From Cyclobacterium sp. SYSU L10401 (GTDB taxonomy: Bacteria; Bacteroidota; Bacteroidia; Cytophagales; Cyclobacteriaceae): a DNA stretch of 64,000 nt. The translations under genes were made by a program, and so were the position numbers. The stretch's first letter is position 1, and each line of letters opens with the position of its first letter. Under the pieces are notes generated by a model. The model did no database searches. It was not told the DNA's origin and saw only the letters and a program-made list of their open reading frames with translations. The stretch lies in contig NZ_WOFO01000011.1 in assembly GCF_010993705.1 (NCBI RefSeq), forward strand, positions 113,257 to 177,256, read 5' to 3'. This document shows, piece after piece, positions 48,045-57,033 of the stretch.

Positions 48045-48270
48045 AATTCTTATCTAAAAGATTAAATAATTTTATGAATCAGAAAGGATGTATTATAAGG
48101 TATTGAATGCCAATACTTTGATAGAGTACCTCTTGCACTTGGAAGTAGGAGAAATGATTGACTTACGGAGATCAATTGGATCCCTACCGGTGACAGATTT
48201 TAACAAGCCCCTCTCTCTCCCTTCAGAAAACAGGTGGGGGCTGGGGGATGTGATTTGATTTTTGCGTTTA

Positions 48271-48440
48271 AATCCGAAATAGGCATTAGCCTATTCATTA
48301 CGACCTTAAAATGCTTCAAAATCAGCCGCTACGCTGCTGTTTTCGATTTCACCATAGCGATGCTATGCCTCAATCACCAAACCGCCTGATTTTCTTGCCG
48401 TTTAAGCGCTCATTACGATTCCTAATGGCTGGTCCGGGTT
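48271..48440. repeat. Dispersed inverted-repeat element, copy 2
   Basis: It starts AATCCGAAATAGGCATTAG and ends CCTAATGGCTGGTCCGGGTT. The interior holds CTTCAAAATCAG and CCTGATTTTCTTGC, shared with copy 1, and CGCTACGCTG/CATAGCGATGCTATG motifs. Roughly 170 bp, non-coding. Confidence 0.75.
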
Positions 48441-48496
48441 AAAAAAAAATAATTCTCGGAATGGCGGTTTTATTATGAAAATAGGTCGAACTCCCG

Positions 48497-49420
48497 TTAG
48501 TATTTGAGGTACCATTCAAAATTCTTCTCGATGACAGTCTGTACTTCCTGTTTGATGTAGGAGATAAAGGCTGCTGTTACCGGACTGTGATTTTTTCCCT
48601 TCATCCATACCAGTTGCCACATGGTGGATTGGGGCAAGCCCTGAATGGGATAAATCTTCAGGTCACCATTATTCAGCTCATTTTTGATTCCAATCAGTGG
48701 CATGATGGAAAACCCGAGCCCTGCAATAACGGCTTGTTTGACCGCTTCGTTGGAAGTCAGCTCCAGTTTTTTGGAGATGGCCCAGTGGTTTTGCTCCACG
48801 AAGGCTTCCATCATTTGCCGGGTTCCGGAGCCTTTTTCCCTGTATATCCAATTCAATTCGCCCAATTGTTCGGACAGGGGGCGGCTTTCATCGAAACGGG
48901 CTTTGGCACTTCCCACCAGGAAAAGTTTATTCGGCAGCAGGTCTATGTGCTCCAATTGCAGCTTGTCCGGCAAAATGGATACCATGGAAAAATCCACTTC
49001 ATTGTCTGCCAGGCTGTCGATTACCCTTTGCTTATTGGTGACATCCATTAGCAATTCTATTCCCGGATTGCGTTGTAAAAAATCAGATAGGAAATAGGGC
49101 ATGACGTATTTGGCGGTGGAGACAATGGTGATTTTCATTCTACCGGCCAGCTGCCCCTTGTATTGCAGTGTTTTCTGATTGATGGCATTGACCTGATTGA
49201 TGATTTGCTCGGCGGCCAATGCGATTTCCTTTCCAAAGTCGGTAATATAAATTTTCCTTCCCACCACTTCTGTGAGGGGAATATCGAATTGATCCTGAAA
49301 GTTTTTCAGTTGGATGGAAATGGCCGGCTGGGTAAGGTGAAGGGCTTCGGCCGTTTTGGTTACACTTTGGGTTTGGGCTACTTTTAGAAATACCTGTAAC
49401 TGATTAAGGGTATAATGCAT
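48497..49420 (-). CDS. LysR-family transcriptional regulator (CbbR/CmpR-like)
   Basis: 307 residues. The N-terminal winged helix-turn-helix reads YTLNQLQVFLKVAQTQSVTKTAEALHLTQPAISIQLKNFQ, and a periplasmic-binding-type effector domain begins near residue 90 (GRMKITIVSTAKYVMPYFL). The effector segment recalls CbbR/CmpR regulators of carbon fixation and bicarbonate uptake, which fits the adjacent sbtA operon. It is transcribed toward that operon from its own unit, 511 nt away. Confidence 0.88.
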   Translation of the reverse strand: MHYTLNQLQVFLKVAQTQSVTKTAEALHLTQPAISIQLKNFQDQFDIPLTEVVGRKIYITDFGKEIALAAEQIINQVNAINQKTLQYKGQLAGRMKITIVSTAKYVMPYFLSDFLQRNPGIELLMDVTNKQRVIDSLADNEVDFSMVSILPDKLQLEHIDLLPNKLFLVGSAKARFDESRPLSEQLGELNWIYREKGSGTRQMMEAFVEQNHWAISKKLELTSNEAVKQAVIAGLGFSIMPLIGIKNELNNGDLKIYPIQGLPQSTMWQLVWMKGKNHSPVTAAFISYIKQEVQTVIEKNFEWYLKY

Positions 49421-49497
49421 TGCTTATAATAAATAAACCTGAGTATAAATTTTCGTTAATATAAAAATCTTTTTTCAGGTTTAAAGCAAGTTTTATC

Positions 49498-50115
49498 TCA
49501 AACCGATATCAATTTAAAATGGCAATTGTTTCTTTGTTCCTGCTGGTGGGATATTTTCATTTTGAGGTGATAAAAGGCTTCCAATAGGGTGGCATTTTCA
49601 AACGCTCCGGCATCTATGGCTTTAAATCCCGCCAGTTCGATCCACTTTTTGAGCTTTAGCTTATTCTCGTTGTTATCCCCACAATAGTACGTTTCCTGAA
49701 TGATTCCCAAAGGATCAGAATTGGGATAATCCAGGCCTAAATTATTGAATGCTTTGAATAAATTTTTACCGCCCAAAAGTTTTTTTATGGCTGAGGTATT
49801 GCATTCCAACCCTGCTCCATATACCCCATTGGTGCAATCCACGATCATCTTTTTTTGACTTTCCGCCTGTTGCAATAGGTTGCAAATGGTTTTCAAACAA
49901 TCGTTTTCACAACAAATGAACACCACTTCTGACTTTTCGATGGCTTCTTTATATGGAAGTACCTTGTCCGAAAGTTTGTTGTAAATCTTCCATTCAATAT
50001 CTGTGATTTCAAAACCTTTTTTAACGCCAAAAGTCACATTGATGCCCCTGCCCATGTACCGGTTTCCCAAAGTCCTGGCCAGTTTGCTTTCTCCCAAAAT
50101 TGCAATATCCCTCAT
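49498..50115 (-). CDS. NAD(P)-binding F420-oxidoreductase-like protein
   Basis: 205 residues with an N-terminal dinucleotide-binding fold (RDIAILGESKLARTLGNRYMGRGINVTFGVK). The glycine motif is degenerate (G-E-S-K-L-A rather than G-x-G-x-x-G). Further segments are VVFICCEND, MIVDCTNG and LFKAFNNLG, matching the NADP-dependent F420 reductase/prephenate-dehydrogenase-like group. The last 15 residues are poorly conserved in appearance. Reaction unknown. Confidence 0.72.
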   Translation of the reverse strand: MRDIAILGESKLARTLGNRYMGRGINVTFGVKKGFEITDIEWKIYNKLSDKVLPYKEAIEKSEVVFICCENDCLKTICNLLQQAESQKKMIVDCTNGVYGAGLECNTSAIKKLLGGKNLFKAFNNLGLDYPNSDPLGIIQETYYCGDNNENKLKLKKWIELAGFKAIDAGAFENATLLEAFYHLKMKISHQQEQRNNCHFKLISV

Positions 50116-50344
50116 GTCAAAATCAATTTTACCTAGCCCTAAAATTTAGTGAATGCACTAAAAAACAATGAAAAGTAATCAAATATTTGGTAATAATAAA
50201 ATAAAATTATGAAAACATTGTATTATTATAATAAAATGCAAATAACATGGCCTGTATTTCATAATTTCATCTATCAAATAACGGGGGAGTTTTTGGTCTT
50301 CGGCAGTTTGAATCCAATTCTCCCCGAGTTTCAGCCCAAGCCCA

Positions 50345-51652
50345 TCAGACTTCTTTTAAGCGAGTGCCGATACCGCTGGCCAGCAGGAGTAATCCTGCAA
50401 ACACCCAGAGGGTGATTTGTACGCCCAAAATCCCGGCCAGGGCACCCAGACCTGCTCCGATCAGGGTAAAAATGCCAATGGCCGTATTGGCCAGGGAAAC
50501 ATAAGAGGGCCTTTCCTCCCTTGGAGCAAAATCTATCAGGTAAGTTTTTCTGCTCAACCGGGCACCTCCATGCGCCATTACCTGCACTAAAAATAAAAAA
50601 GCAAAGACATAGCTGTTTTGCAGCGGCTCCGGCCAAAATGGGAATAGCGACATGAGGACAATATTTAAGGCACCAAGCAGGCCCACGACCACCATCATTT
50701 TTTTACTGGATTTATCGGCAAACCTGCCCCAAAAGGGACTGCTGATCACATTGGCCAGCCCGGCTGCGATGACCAAAATGCCCAGGTTGGCCACCTCACT
50801 TCCAATTTCCTCTTTTCCCAGAATGACAAAGAAGGGCTGGGCCAGGGGAATGGCCATTAAAAGTCCCCTGGCAAGGATAAACCGCCGTAAATTGGCATCG
50901 TTTTTCCAAAACTGCCAGGCAGTTCTGACCTCTTCTGCAGGGCTCCTGCCCCCCGATGTAGCCCCTTTGTCTTCTTTGATCAAACTGAAAATAAAACCCG
51001 AAATTACCCAAAGCAGGGCCCCGGACAATACCAATAAAAAGAGGGGATTCCGATCGGTTACCCCGGATAGATCTGCGAGAATGAGCCCACCGGCCAGGAG
51101 GGTGAATACCCCACCGAGTGTAGCCCGCATGCCAAGCATTTGCCCCCTTTTTCCCTTGGAGATGGTTTTGGCTGTCACATCCTTAAAGGCGATACTGGCC
51201 ACTCCGCTACAGCAGCTGTACAATGCCAGCAAAATCAATATCAGCCAACCGGCTGTGCTGCCCTCCAGCTTTAGTACGGTAAAGGCCATAGCCAGTAAGG
51301 CCAATGCCTGAATCCAGGCAGGGATCACCCAGAACCATTTCCTTCGGGGAAAGGAGCGTATTTTAGCAGAGACAAACAATTGGGGCAATAAGGAGCCTGC
51401 ATCTTTGATCGGAACCAATGCCCCCGTAAAGGCATTGGGCACTCCCAAAGCCGAGAAAATCCAGGGAAGGGTGGTTCCCGGGCTGACCAGCTGCTCCGCT
51501 AATTTGGAAACGGAGCCACTAAAGGTGTTTTTAAAAAAATTTAAGGGCGTCTCTTTACAGGCTGATGCTGAAATTTTATCACAAACCCGTAATTCACCCT
51601 CATCTGTGATCCACTCATAGACCCTTTCGGCCAGTTCTTTCTTTTCGCTCAT
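50345..51652 (-). CDS. MFS transporter
   Basis: 435 residues, about 12 membrane segments. A ~60-residue cytoplasmic N-terminal extension precedes the first helix. The A-type loop is seen in SKGKRGQMLGMRATLGG and FWGRFADKSSKKMMVVVGLLGA. It is a major-facilitator permease of unknown substrate. It lies divergent from the flavin reductase gene. Confidence 0.87.
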   Translation of the reverse strand: MSEKKELAERVYEWITDEGELRVCDKISASACKETPLNFFKNTFSGSVSKLAEQLVSPGTTLPWIFSALGVPNAFTGALVPIKDAGSLLPQLFVSAKIRSFPRRKWFWVIPAWIQALALLAMAFTVLKLEGSTAGWLILILLALYSCCSGVASIAFKDVTAKTISKGKRGQMLGMRATLGGVFTLLAGGLILADLSGVTDRNPLFLLVLSGALLWVISGFIFSLIKEDKGATSGGRSPAEEVRTAWQFWKNDANLRRFILARGLLMAIPLAQPFFVILGKEEIGSEVANLGILVIAAGLANVISSPFWGRFADKSSKKMMVVVGLLGALNIVLMSLFPFWPEPLQNSYVFAFLFLVQVMAHGGARLSRKTYLIDFAPREERPSYVSLANTAIGIFTLIGAGLGALAGILGVQITLWVFAGLLLLASGIGTRLKEV

Positions 51653-51767
51653 GAATTATGAAAATCAGGTAGTTGCTAAAATTAAAATTAAAAAGCTAAA
51701 TTTACATTGTTGGTTTAATGTTTGCAGTAATCTAAAGCAGTTTTAACAAGAAAAAAATCTTTTAAAC

Positions 51768-52439
51768 ATGGATACTTTCCAATTGCAGATCTTAGAGAAA
51801 AAACAAGTAACACATGACACCTATTCTTTTAAAGTTGAAAAACCAGGTGGCTACAGGTTTCAGCCGGGACAGGCTACGGAACTGAGTTTACTCAAAGATG
51901 GGTGGGAGGAAGAGAAACGCCCCTTTACCTTTACCAGCTTACCATCCGACGATTTTCTGGAGTTTACCATAAAAACATACGATGACCATGAGGGGGTTAC
52001 CAAGAGGCTGGGAGAAGCCGTGCCAGGTGATCAGGTAGAAATAGGAGATGCCTGGGGTGCGATTGAATATAAGGGAGAAGGAGTATTCATTGCCGGAGGT
52101 GCAGGAGTCACGCCCTTCATCTCCATTTTCAGAGACCTCAGGCAGAAGAATAAGATTGGTAACAATCAACTGATTTTCGCCAACAAAACAAATGAGGATA
52201 TCATTTTATTTGAGGAGTTGAAGACCATTCTGGGCCATAAGTTTTACAATATCATTGAAAAACAGGCAGATACTGCCTATGACCAGGGTAGGATCGATAA
52301 GGCTTATCTGAAAAGTAAAATTAATGATTTCAAAAACCAACATTTTTATATCTGTGGCCCCGAGGGATTTATGACAGCAGTAGATAAAGCCCTCAAAGAG
52401 TTGGGAGCCAATCCGGAAGCTTTGGTCTTTGAGCAATAA
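51768..52439 (+). CDS. Flavodoxin/ferredoxin reductase-like FAD oxidoreductase
   Basis: 223 residues of the ferredoxin-NADP reductase fold. The FAD-binding barrel has KRPFTFTSLPSD (R-x-Y/F-S/T motif), and the NAD(P) domain has GVFIAGGAGVTPFISIF, ANKTNEDIILFEEL and FYICGPEGFMTAV. No [2Fe-2S] domain is attached. It probably transfers electrons between NAD(P)H and a small carrier. A hairpin terminator follows, shared with DUF302. Confidence 0.9.
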   Translation: MDTFQLQILEKKQVTHDTYSFKVEKPGGYRFQPGQATELSLLKDGWEEEKRPFTFTSLPSDDFLEFTIKTYDDHEGVTKRLGEAVPGDQVEIGDAWGAIEYKGEGVFIAGGAGVTPFISIFRDLRQKNKIGNNQLIFANKTNEDIILFEELKTILGHKFYNIIEKQADTAYDQGRIDKAYLKSKINDFKNQHFYICGPEGFMTAVDKALKELGANPEALVFEQ

Positions 52440-52445
52440 AAATAT

Positions 52446-52473
52446 AAAAAGGGGGTTTTTTAATCCCCTTTTT
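52446..52473. terminator. Bidirectional terminator
   Basis: AAAAAGGGG (52446-52454) pairs with CCCCTTTTT (52465-52473), with a T-run after it and an A-run before it. It separates two convergent genes. Confidence 0.88.
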
Positions 52474-52474
52474 T

Positions 52475-52867
52475 TCAGGATACTGCTGCTACTGCCCGGT
52501 AAAGTTTTTCTTTCACTTCTTTGGCCAGCGGCTTGATGGATTCATTGCCCAATGGCACCATAGCGGTTTCGGGATCGATTGCGGATACCTCAAATTTCCC
52601 GTCCGGTAATTCCCTGATGGTTACATTGCAGGGAAGCATGGCCGTCATGTGGGGGTCTATACTGAGCACTTTGTCCGCAAAAACAGGGTTACAGGCACCA
52701 AGAATCAACATGGGCTTGTAATCCTTATCCAATTTTTTCTTCATGACAGATTGGATATCGATTTCTGTCAATACCCCGAAGCCTTCTGATTTAAGGGCTG
52801 CCGTTACTTTTTCTTTGACAGACTCCATAGAACTTGCTTCCAATATTTTATCCATGTGATAGTTCAT
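52475..52867 (-). CDS. DUF302-family protein
   Basis: 130 residues from ATG 52867 (MNYHMDKILEASSM); the frame's upstream extension is unlikely to be translated. It has SVKEKVTAALKSEGFGVLTEIDIQSVMKKKL, LILGACNPVFADKVLSIDPHMTAMLPCNVTIRELPDG and a final helical region. This is the standard DUF302 pattern with its conserved Cys in GACNP and LPCNV. Some members accompany metal or redox-stress genes. Cytoplasmic. Confidence 0.93.
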   Translation of the reverse strand: MNYHMDKILEASSMESVKEKVTAALKSEGFGVLTEIDIQSVMKKKLDKDYKPMLILGACNPVFADKVLSIDPHMTAMLPCNVTIRELPDGKFEVSAIDPETAMVPLGNESIKPLAKEVKEKLYRAVAAVS

Positions 52868-52980
52868 AGTATGTGTTTTTTGGTGTTGAAACTTCAAGAT
52901 AGTGAATCTATGGTAGAAGAACGGTGACCATGGTCACATTGTCCGCCTGCGTGGAGGTATTCTTATCGATCGTGCTGTTT

Positions 52981-53098
52981 GACATTTGCAATGTCGAACT
53001 CAGATAACGCAGGATTTGCCATCCTGCTGTTGTGCCCGTGAATAAATTGCACCCAGCTAAAAACAAATTCGAGACCGTTTTGGGGATTACAAATCCCC
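52981..53098. repeat. Cluster of three small hairpins
   Basis: GACATT-TGC-AATGTC (52981-52995), GCAGGAT-TTGCC-ATCCTGC (53009-53027) and GGGGATT-ACA-AATCCCC (53082-53098) are perfect stems with 3-5-nt loops and similar AT tips. They resemble REP-type or mobile-element-derived repeats. Confidence 0.6.
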
Positions 53099-53137
53099 TT
53101 TTATCTGGTGTCCTTATCGGGTTTCCGGTGACGGTTA

Positions 53138-53185
53138 TTTATTAACCCTTAAACTAAGAGACCGAACTTCATGCGAGCCCTAATG
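53138..53185 (+). repeat. 48-bp direct repeat, left copy
   Basis: Starts TTTATTAACCCTTAAACTAA and ends GCGAGCCCTAATG. It matches the right copy at 40 of 48 positions without gaps, 356 bases away. Confidence 0.7.
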
Positions 53186-53493
53186 CCCAATTTGAACAGC
53201 GCTCCCTGTAACCAGCCATTAATTCATGACCAAAAAATGGGACTGAGGGAGGAGGTAATGAAGGAATAATTTGGTGATTTGTAGGTTGGTGGGTGTAGTA
53301 AATGCTAATTCCTTTGGTACTTTTTTGCTTGACCAAAAAGTCAAGGTACAAAAATCCTTTCCCCCGCAATCCTCCCGCACCCTCCTGAGAAAATTCAAGA
53401 CAGGCAGGTTTTGTGCCGGCCCACTCGCTTTTCTCAACCCTTGACTTTCAATCAAAGCTAATAAATGTTCGAAAAGCCAGTTTATTGGTACCA

Positions 53494-53541
53494 TTTATTA
53501 AACCTAAACCTAAGGGACTAAACTTCAAGCGAGCCCCAATG
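53494..53541 (+). repeat. 48-bp direct repeat, right copy
   Basis: Starts TTTATTAAACCTAAACCTAA and ends GCGAGCCCCAATG. It lies just beyond the 3' end of the TrhA gene. Confidence 0.7.
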
Positions 53542-53553
53542 ATAAACAGCCAA

Positions 53554-54201
53554 TCAGGTGATCATCAATAGGATCGCTATAAAGTGAAGCACAGTACCGG
53601 TCAATACGAACAAATGCCAGACGGCATGGGCATAGCGCATTTTTTTGTTGGCATAAAAAATCACTCCGGTGGTATAGGCCAGGCCCCCAGCAGCCACCAG
53701 GATAATGATGTCCTGGGTAAGATTGGCCATTAAGGGCCGGATAAAGAACAAGAGCATCCAGCCCATACTCAGGTAAAGGATCAGGGAGAGTTTGGAAAAC
53801 CGATGGGTATGGAAAATTTTGAATACCAGGCCGATCAGGGTCAATCCCCAAATGATGCCAAAGTAGACCCAACCGCTGAGCCCTCCCAACCCGATCAGCA
53901 AGAAAGGGGTATAAGTACCTGCTATCAAAAAGTAAATGCTGATATGATCAAAAGTCCGGAGCAGGGGTTTGATGGTTTCGGATGGTATGGCATGATAGAG
54001 GGTAGAAAAGGTATATAGGAGCAAAATAGTAGCCCCGAAAATACTACAGCTGAACACATGAATGGCCGTTCCGTTCATCACCGAAAAAACCACCAGCAGG
54101 GCAATGGCCACGATACTGAATAATATCCCGATCAGGTGGGTAATGCTGTTGGCAAATTCTTCCTTCAGGCTTTGTTTCCTTTCACCGGCTTGAGTCATCA
54201 T
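53554..54201 (-). CDS. trhA: Hemolysin III/TrhA-family (PAQR) membrane protein
   Basis: 215 residues with seven membrane helices. PAQR signatures: EEFANSITHLIG near the N-terminus, STLYHAIPS, FDHISIYFLIAGTYTPFLL and a C-terminal YAHAVWHLFVLTGTVLHFIAIL. The conserved His/Asp set predicts a membrane metal site. Bacterial members affect membrane energetics and fluidity rather than haemolysis. Confidence 0.92.
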   Translation of the reverse strand: MMTQAGERKQSLKEEFANSITHLIGILFSIVAIALLVVFSVMNGTAIHVFSCSIFGATILLLYTFSTLYHAIPSETIKPLLRTFDHISIYFLIAGTYTPFLLIGLGGLSGWVYFGIIWGLTLIGLVFKIFHTHRFSKLSLILYLSMGWMLLFFIRPLMANLTQDIIILVAAGGLAYTTGVIFYANKKMRYAHAVWHLFVLTGTVLHFIAILLMIT

Positions 54202-54273
54202 CGATCATCGTTTTCCCTTTCCAAAGATAAAGTTTTATATCCATTCTTTTCAGGATTGGCATCAGGGAAAAGA

Positions 54274-54303
54274 AAAAGGCCCCAGTGGACACTGAAGCCT
54301 TTT
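54274..54303. other. Terminator-shaped hairpin between divergent genes
   Basis: AAAAGGC (54274-54280) and CAGT (54283-54286) pair with ACTG (54291-54294) and GCCTTTT (54297-54303). No gene upstream on either strand obviously needs a terminator here. Confidence 0.5.
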
Positions 54304-54481
54304 GTAAAAATGTTGTAAGGAGTAATAAAAAAATTGTCGCTGTATTACTGCTTCAAAAGTATGCCTTTATTTTTTTTCGTTCGGGTCATTGACCGTTAAG
54401 GATTCTTTATTTAATCCGTGCAATATTAATAATTCAGTAACATCCTGGGAAAGCGCCTTTATTGATGGCTCAGTGTACGGT

Positions 54482-54489
54482 TATTTTTG
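54482..54489 (+). promoter_or_regulatory. -7 promoter box of rimO
   Basis: TATTTTTG, an exact TAnnTTTG, 17 nt downstream of a TTG at 54462-54464 and 17 nt before ATG 54507. It overlaps the start of the longer in-frame reading and so favours 54507. Confidence 0.6.
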
Positions 54490-54506
54490 TACTTTTACAG
54501 GAAATT

Positions 54507-55817
54507 ATGAAAGCAAGAACCATAAAGAAAGATAAAGTCAATATCATCACCATGGGTTGTTCCAAAAACCTGGTGGACTCTGAAGTGCTGTTAAGCCAGC
54601 TGAAGGGAAATGGTATTGATGCCCGGCATGAATCCAATGCCCGGGACAACAACATCGTCATCATCAATACCTGCGGCTTTATCGACAATGCCAAGCAGGA
54701 ATCGGTCAATACTATTCTGGAGTATGCTGCTGCCAAGGACAAAGGATTGGTGGACAAAGTGTATGTGACCGGATGCCTGTCTCAGAGGTACAAGGATGAC
54801 CTGGAGCTAGAGATCCCCCAGGTAGATGCTTTTTTCGGTACCCGGGATTTACCGGCTTTGCTGAAGAAATTTAAAGCGGATTACAAGCATGAATTGGTGG
54901 GGGAAAGGTTACTGAGTCATTCGGCGCACTATGCCTATATGAAGATTTCCGAGGGCTGCGACCGGCCCTGCTCCTTTTGTGCCATTCCGCTGATGCGTGG
55001 GGGCCATGTGTCCCGGCCCATAGAGGAGCTGGTGAAAGAAGCCAGGCACAAGGCTGCCCAGGGGACGAAAGAGTTGCTCCTGATTGCGCAGGATTCCACT
55101 TATTATGGGTTGGATTTATATAAAAAAAGGCGGTTGGCCGATCTCCTGAACGCACTTGCCGATGTAGCAGGCATAGAATGGATTCGCTTGCATTATGCCT
55201 ATCCGACAGGCTTTCCGATGGATGTACTGGATGTGATGGCCGCACGGGAAAATATCTGTAATTACCTGGATATCCCTTTGCAACATGGATCTACTGAAGT
55301 ATTGAAAACCATGCGCAGGGGTACCAGCAGGGAGAAGCAGGAGGAATTGATTCAAACCATCAGGGCAAAAATACCGGATATTGCGATCCGGACCACCCTG
55401 ATCGCCGGTCATCCCGGGGAAGGAGAGAAGGAATTTGAAGAGATGGTGGACTTTGTGCAGCGGATGCGTTTTGAGCGCCTGGGGGTTTTTACCTATTCCC
55501 ATGAAGAGGACACCCACGCCCATACCCTGGAAGACCATGTGCCGGCAGCGCTGAAGCAGGAAAGGGCCAACAGGATCATGGAGGTGCAGGAACAGATTTC
55601 CTTCGAACTGAATCAGCAGAAAGTAGGCAAAACCTTTAAAGTGCTCATTGATAAAAAGGAAAGCGGACATTTTGTAGGGCGAACGGCCTATGATTCGGTG
55701 GAGGTAGACAATGAGGTCCTGATAGATGCCGGCAAGTTTTATTGCCCGGTGGGGGATTTTGTTTCAGTCAAGATCACCGGAGCCACGGAGTTTGACCTAT
55801 ATGGAGATGTAGTCTGA
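54507..55817 (+). CDS. rimO: Ribosomal protein S12 methylthiotransferase RimO
   Basis: 436 residues. This radical-SAM enzyme adds a methylthio group to an aspartate of ribosomal protein S12. The N-terminal UPF0004 domain supplies cysteines in TMGCSKNLVDSE, NTCGFIDNAKQESV and VTGCLSQRY for one cluster. The radical-SAM C-x3-C-x2-C site is in SEGCDRPCSFCAIPLMRG. The C-terminal TRAM domain ends VKITGATEFDLYGDVV. The wording of these motifs is RimO rather than MiaB. It is followed 52 nt later by the GNAT-like gene. Confidence 0.95.
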   Translation: MKARTIKKDKVNIITMGCSKNLVDSEVLLSQLKGNGIDARHESNARDNNIVIINTCGFIDNAKQESVNTILEYAAAKDKGLVDKVYVTGCLSQRYKDDLELEIPQVDAFFGTRDLPALLKKFKADYKHELVGERLLSHSAHYAYMKISEGCDRPCSFCAIPLMRGGHVSRPIEELVKEARHKAAQGTKELLLIAQDSTYYGLDLYKKRRLADLLNALADVAGIEWIRLHYAYPTGFPMDVLDVMAARENICNYLDIPLQHGSTEVLKTMRRGTSREKQEELIQTIRAKIPDIAIRTTLIAGHPGEGEKEFEEMVDFVQRMRFERLGVFTYSHEEDTHAHTLEDHVPAALKQERANRIMEVQEQISFELNQQKVGKTFKVLIDKKESGHFVGRTAYDSVEVDNEVLIDAGKFYCPVGDFVSVKITGATEFDLYGDVV

Positions 55818-55869
55818 GCACAGGAGCCAGGCATTTATTTTTTCTTTGACCATAAACTGACATACATTC

Positions 55870-57033
55870 ATGCGTGTAGTAGAAGTAAGTACCCAAGCAC
55901 AGAGCAAGGAGTTTATTGAAATGGCCGTCCGGCTGTACCGGGAGGAGAAGAATTGGATCCGGCCCCTGGATAAGGACATAGAGGACCTGTTTCATCCCGA
56001 AACGAATAAATTGTATAAAAGTGGCGGGAAGGCCATCCGCTGGCTATTGCTGGATGATCAGGGAAATACCATTGGCCGCAATGCGGCCTTTGTCAACCCC
56101 AAATGGAAAGAAAAGCAGCCCACCGGAGGCATGGGTTTTTTTGAATGTATTCACGATAAAGCGGCTGCCTTTTTGCTTTTTGATGTGGCCCGGGATTGGT
56201 TGCAGGCGCAGGGGATGGAGGCCATGGATGGCCCGGTCAATTTTGGCGAGCGGGACAAATGGTGGGGCCTGCTGGTGGAAGGATTTTCTCCGCCGAACTA
56301 CAATATGTACTGGCATTTTCCTTATTACCGCTCCTTTTTCGAGGAATACGGCTTTCAGATTTATTTCCGGCAATTTACCTACATGCGCAAGGTGCGGGGC
56401 GTGGTGATGGATCCCAAAATTGAAGCCCGGGCCAAAATCATCCGCGAAGACAAGAATATCACCTTCCGCTACCTGAAGGGGAAGGAACTCTGGGACAAAT
56501 TTCCGGAGTATTTCATGAAGGTCTATAACAAGGCCTGGGCAGCCCATATGGGAAAGACCATTTCCGAAAGGGAAGCCCGGCTGATCCTGAAAAACATGAA
56601 GCCCATCGTGGATCCGTACCTGGTTTATTTTGGCTTTTACAAGGAGGAACCCATTTCCTTTTTTGTGAGCATTCCGGAAATCAATCAGGTCTTCAAGTAC
56701 GTCAACGGAAAGCTGGACCTGATGGGAAAACTGAAATTTCTCTGGCACAAAGCGATGAATCCACCCGACAAGATGCTGGGATTGGTATTTGGGGTGGTGC
56801 CTGAGTTTCAGGGAAAGGGCGTGGAAAGCGCCATGGTGACCGAATACCGGGATAACATTGCCGAAAAGAAATTGTCCTACGAGACCATTGAGATGAACTG
56901 GATCGGAGATTTCAATCCGAAAATGATGCGGGTCTGTGAGCAACTAAACGCCAGCATCTACAAAACCCACCATACATACCGGTACCTCTTTGACCGGGAA
57001 AAACCCTTTGAACGCCATAAGGTCTTGGGCTGA
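55870..57033 (+). CDS. GNAT-like acetyltransferase-fold protein
   Basis: 387 residues, cytoplasmic. It begins MRVVEVSTQAQSKEFIEMAV. The N-terminal part has IGRNAAFVNPKW and MGFFECIHDKAAAFLLFDVARDWLQ. The C-terminal part has a GNAT-like CoA region (LGLVFGVVPEFQGKGVESAMV, with Q-x-K-G-V in place of Q-G-x-G). It looks like two tandem N-acyltransferase folds, as in large uncharacterised GNAT-like proteins. Substrate unknown. Its stop overlaps the beta-lactamase start by 1 nt, so they are coupled. Confidence 0.78.
   Translation: MRVVEVSTQAQSKEFIEMAVRLYREEKNWIRPLDKDIEDLFHPETNKLYKSGGKAIRWLLLDDQGNTIGRNAAFVNPKWKEKQPTGGMGFFECIHDKAAAFLLFDVARDWLQAQGMEAMDGPVNFGERDKWWGLLVEGFSPPNYNMYWHFPYYRSFFEEYGFQIYFRQFTYMRKVRGVVMDPKIEARAKIIREDKNITFRYLKGKELWDKFPEYFMKVYNKAWAAHMGKTISEREARLILKNMKPIVDPYLVYFGFYKEEPISFFVSIPEINQVFKYVNGKLDLMGKLKFLWHKAMNPPDKMLGLVFGVVPEFQGKGVESAMVTEYRDNIAEKKLSYETIEMNWIGDFNPKMMRVCEQLNASIYKTHHTYRYLFDREKPFERHKVLG

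Larger units (their letters stand above)
47986..48496. other. Intergenic region between the LysR gene and the sbtA operon
   Basis: About 510 bases with no supported gene. They hold a candidate operator (48029-48044) and dispersed repeat copy 2 (48271-48440). The interval 48100-48260 shows nothing recognisable. Confidence 0.5.
52868..53553. other. Non-coding region rich in hairpins and a direct repeat
   Basis: About 690 bases with no supported gene. It contains three small hairpins (52981-53098) and two 48-bp direct repeats (53138-53185 and 53494-53541). Short minus-strand frames inside it look like decayed repeat sequence rather than genes. Confidence 0.55.
54202..54506. other. Divergent intergenic region between trhA and rimO
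   Basis: About 305 bases without a gene. They contain the hairpin at 54274-54303 and the rimO -7 box at 54482-54489. The minus-strand trhA promoter was not identified. Confidence 0.5.

Noticed and set aside
53219..53494. Minus-strand frame of 91 codons between DUF302 and trhA
   Set aside because: No family resemblance, low-complexity look, and it lies within a repeat-rich intergenic stretch; probably decayed repeat sequence.
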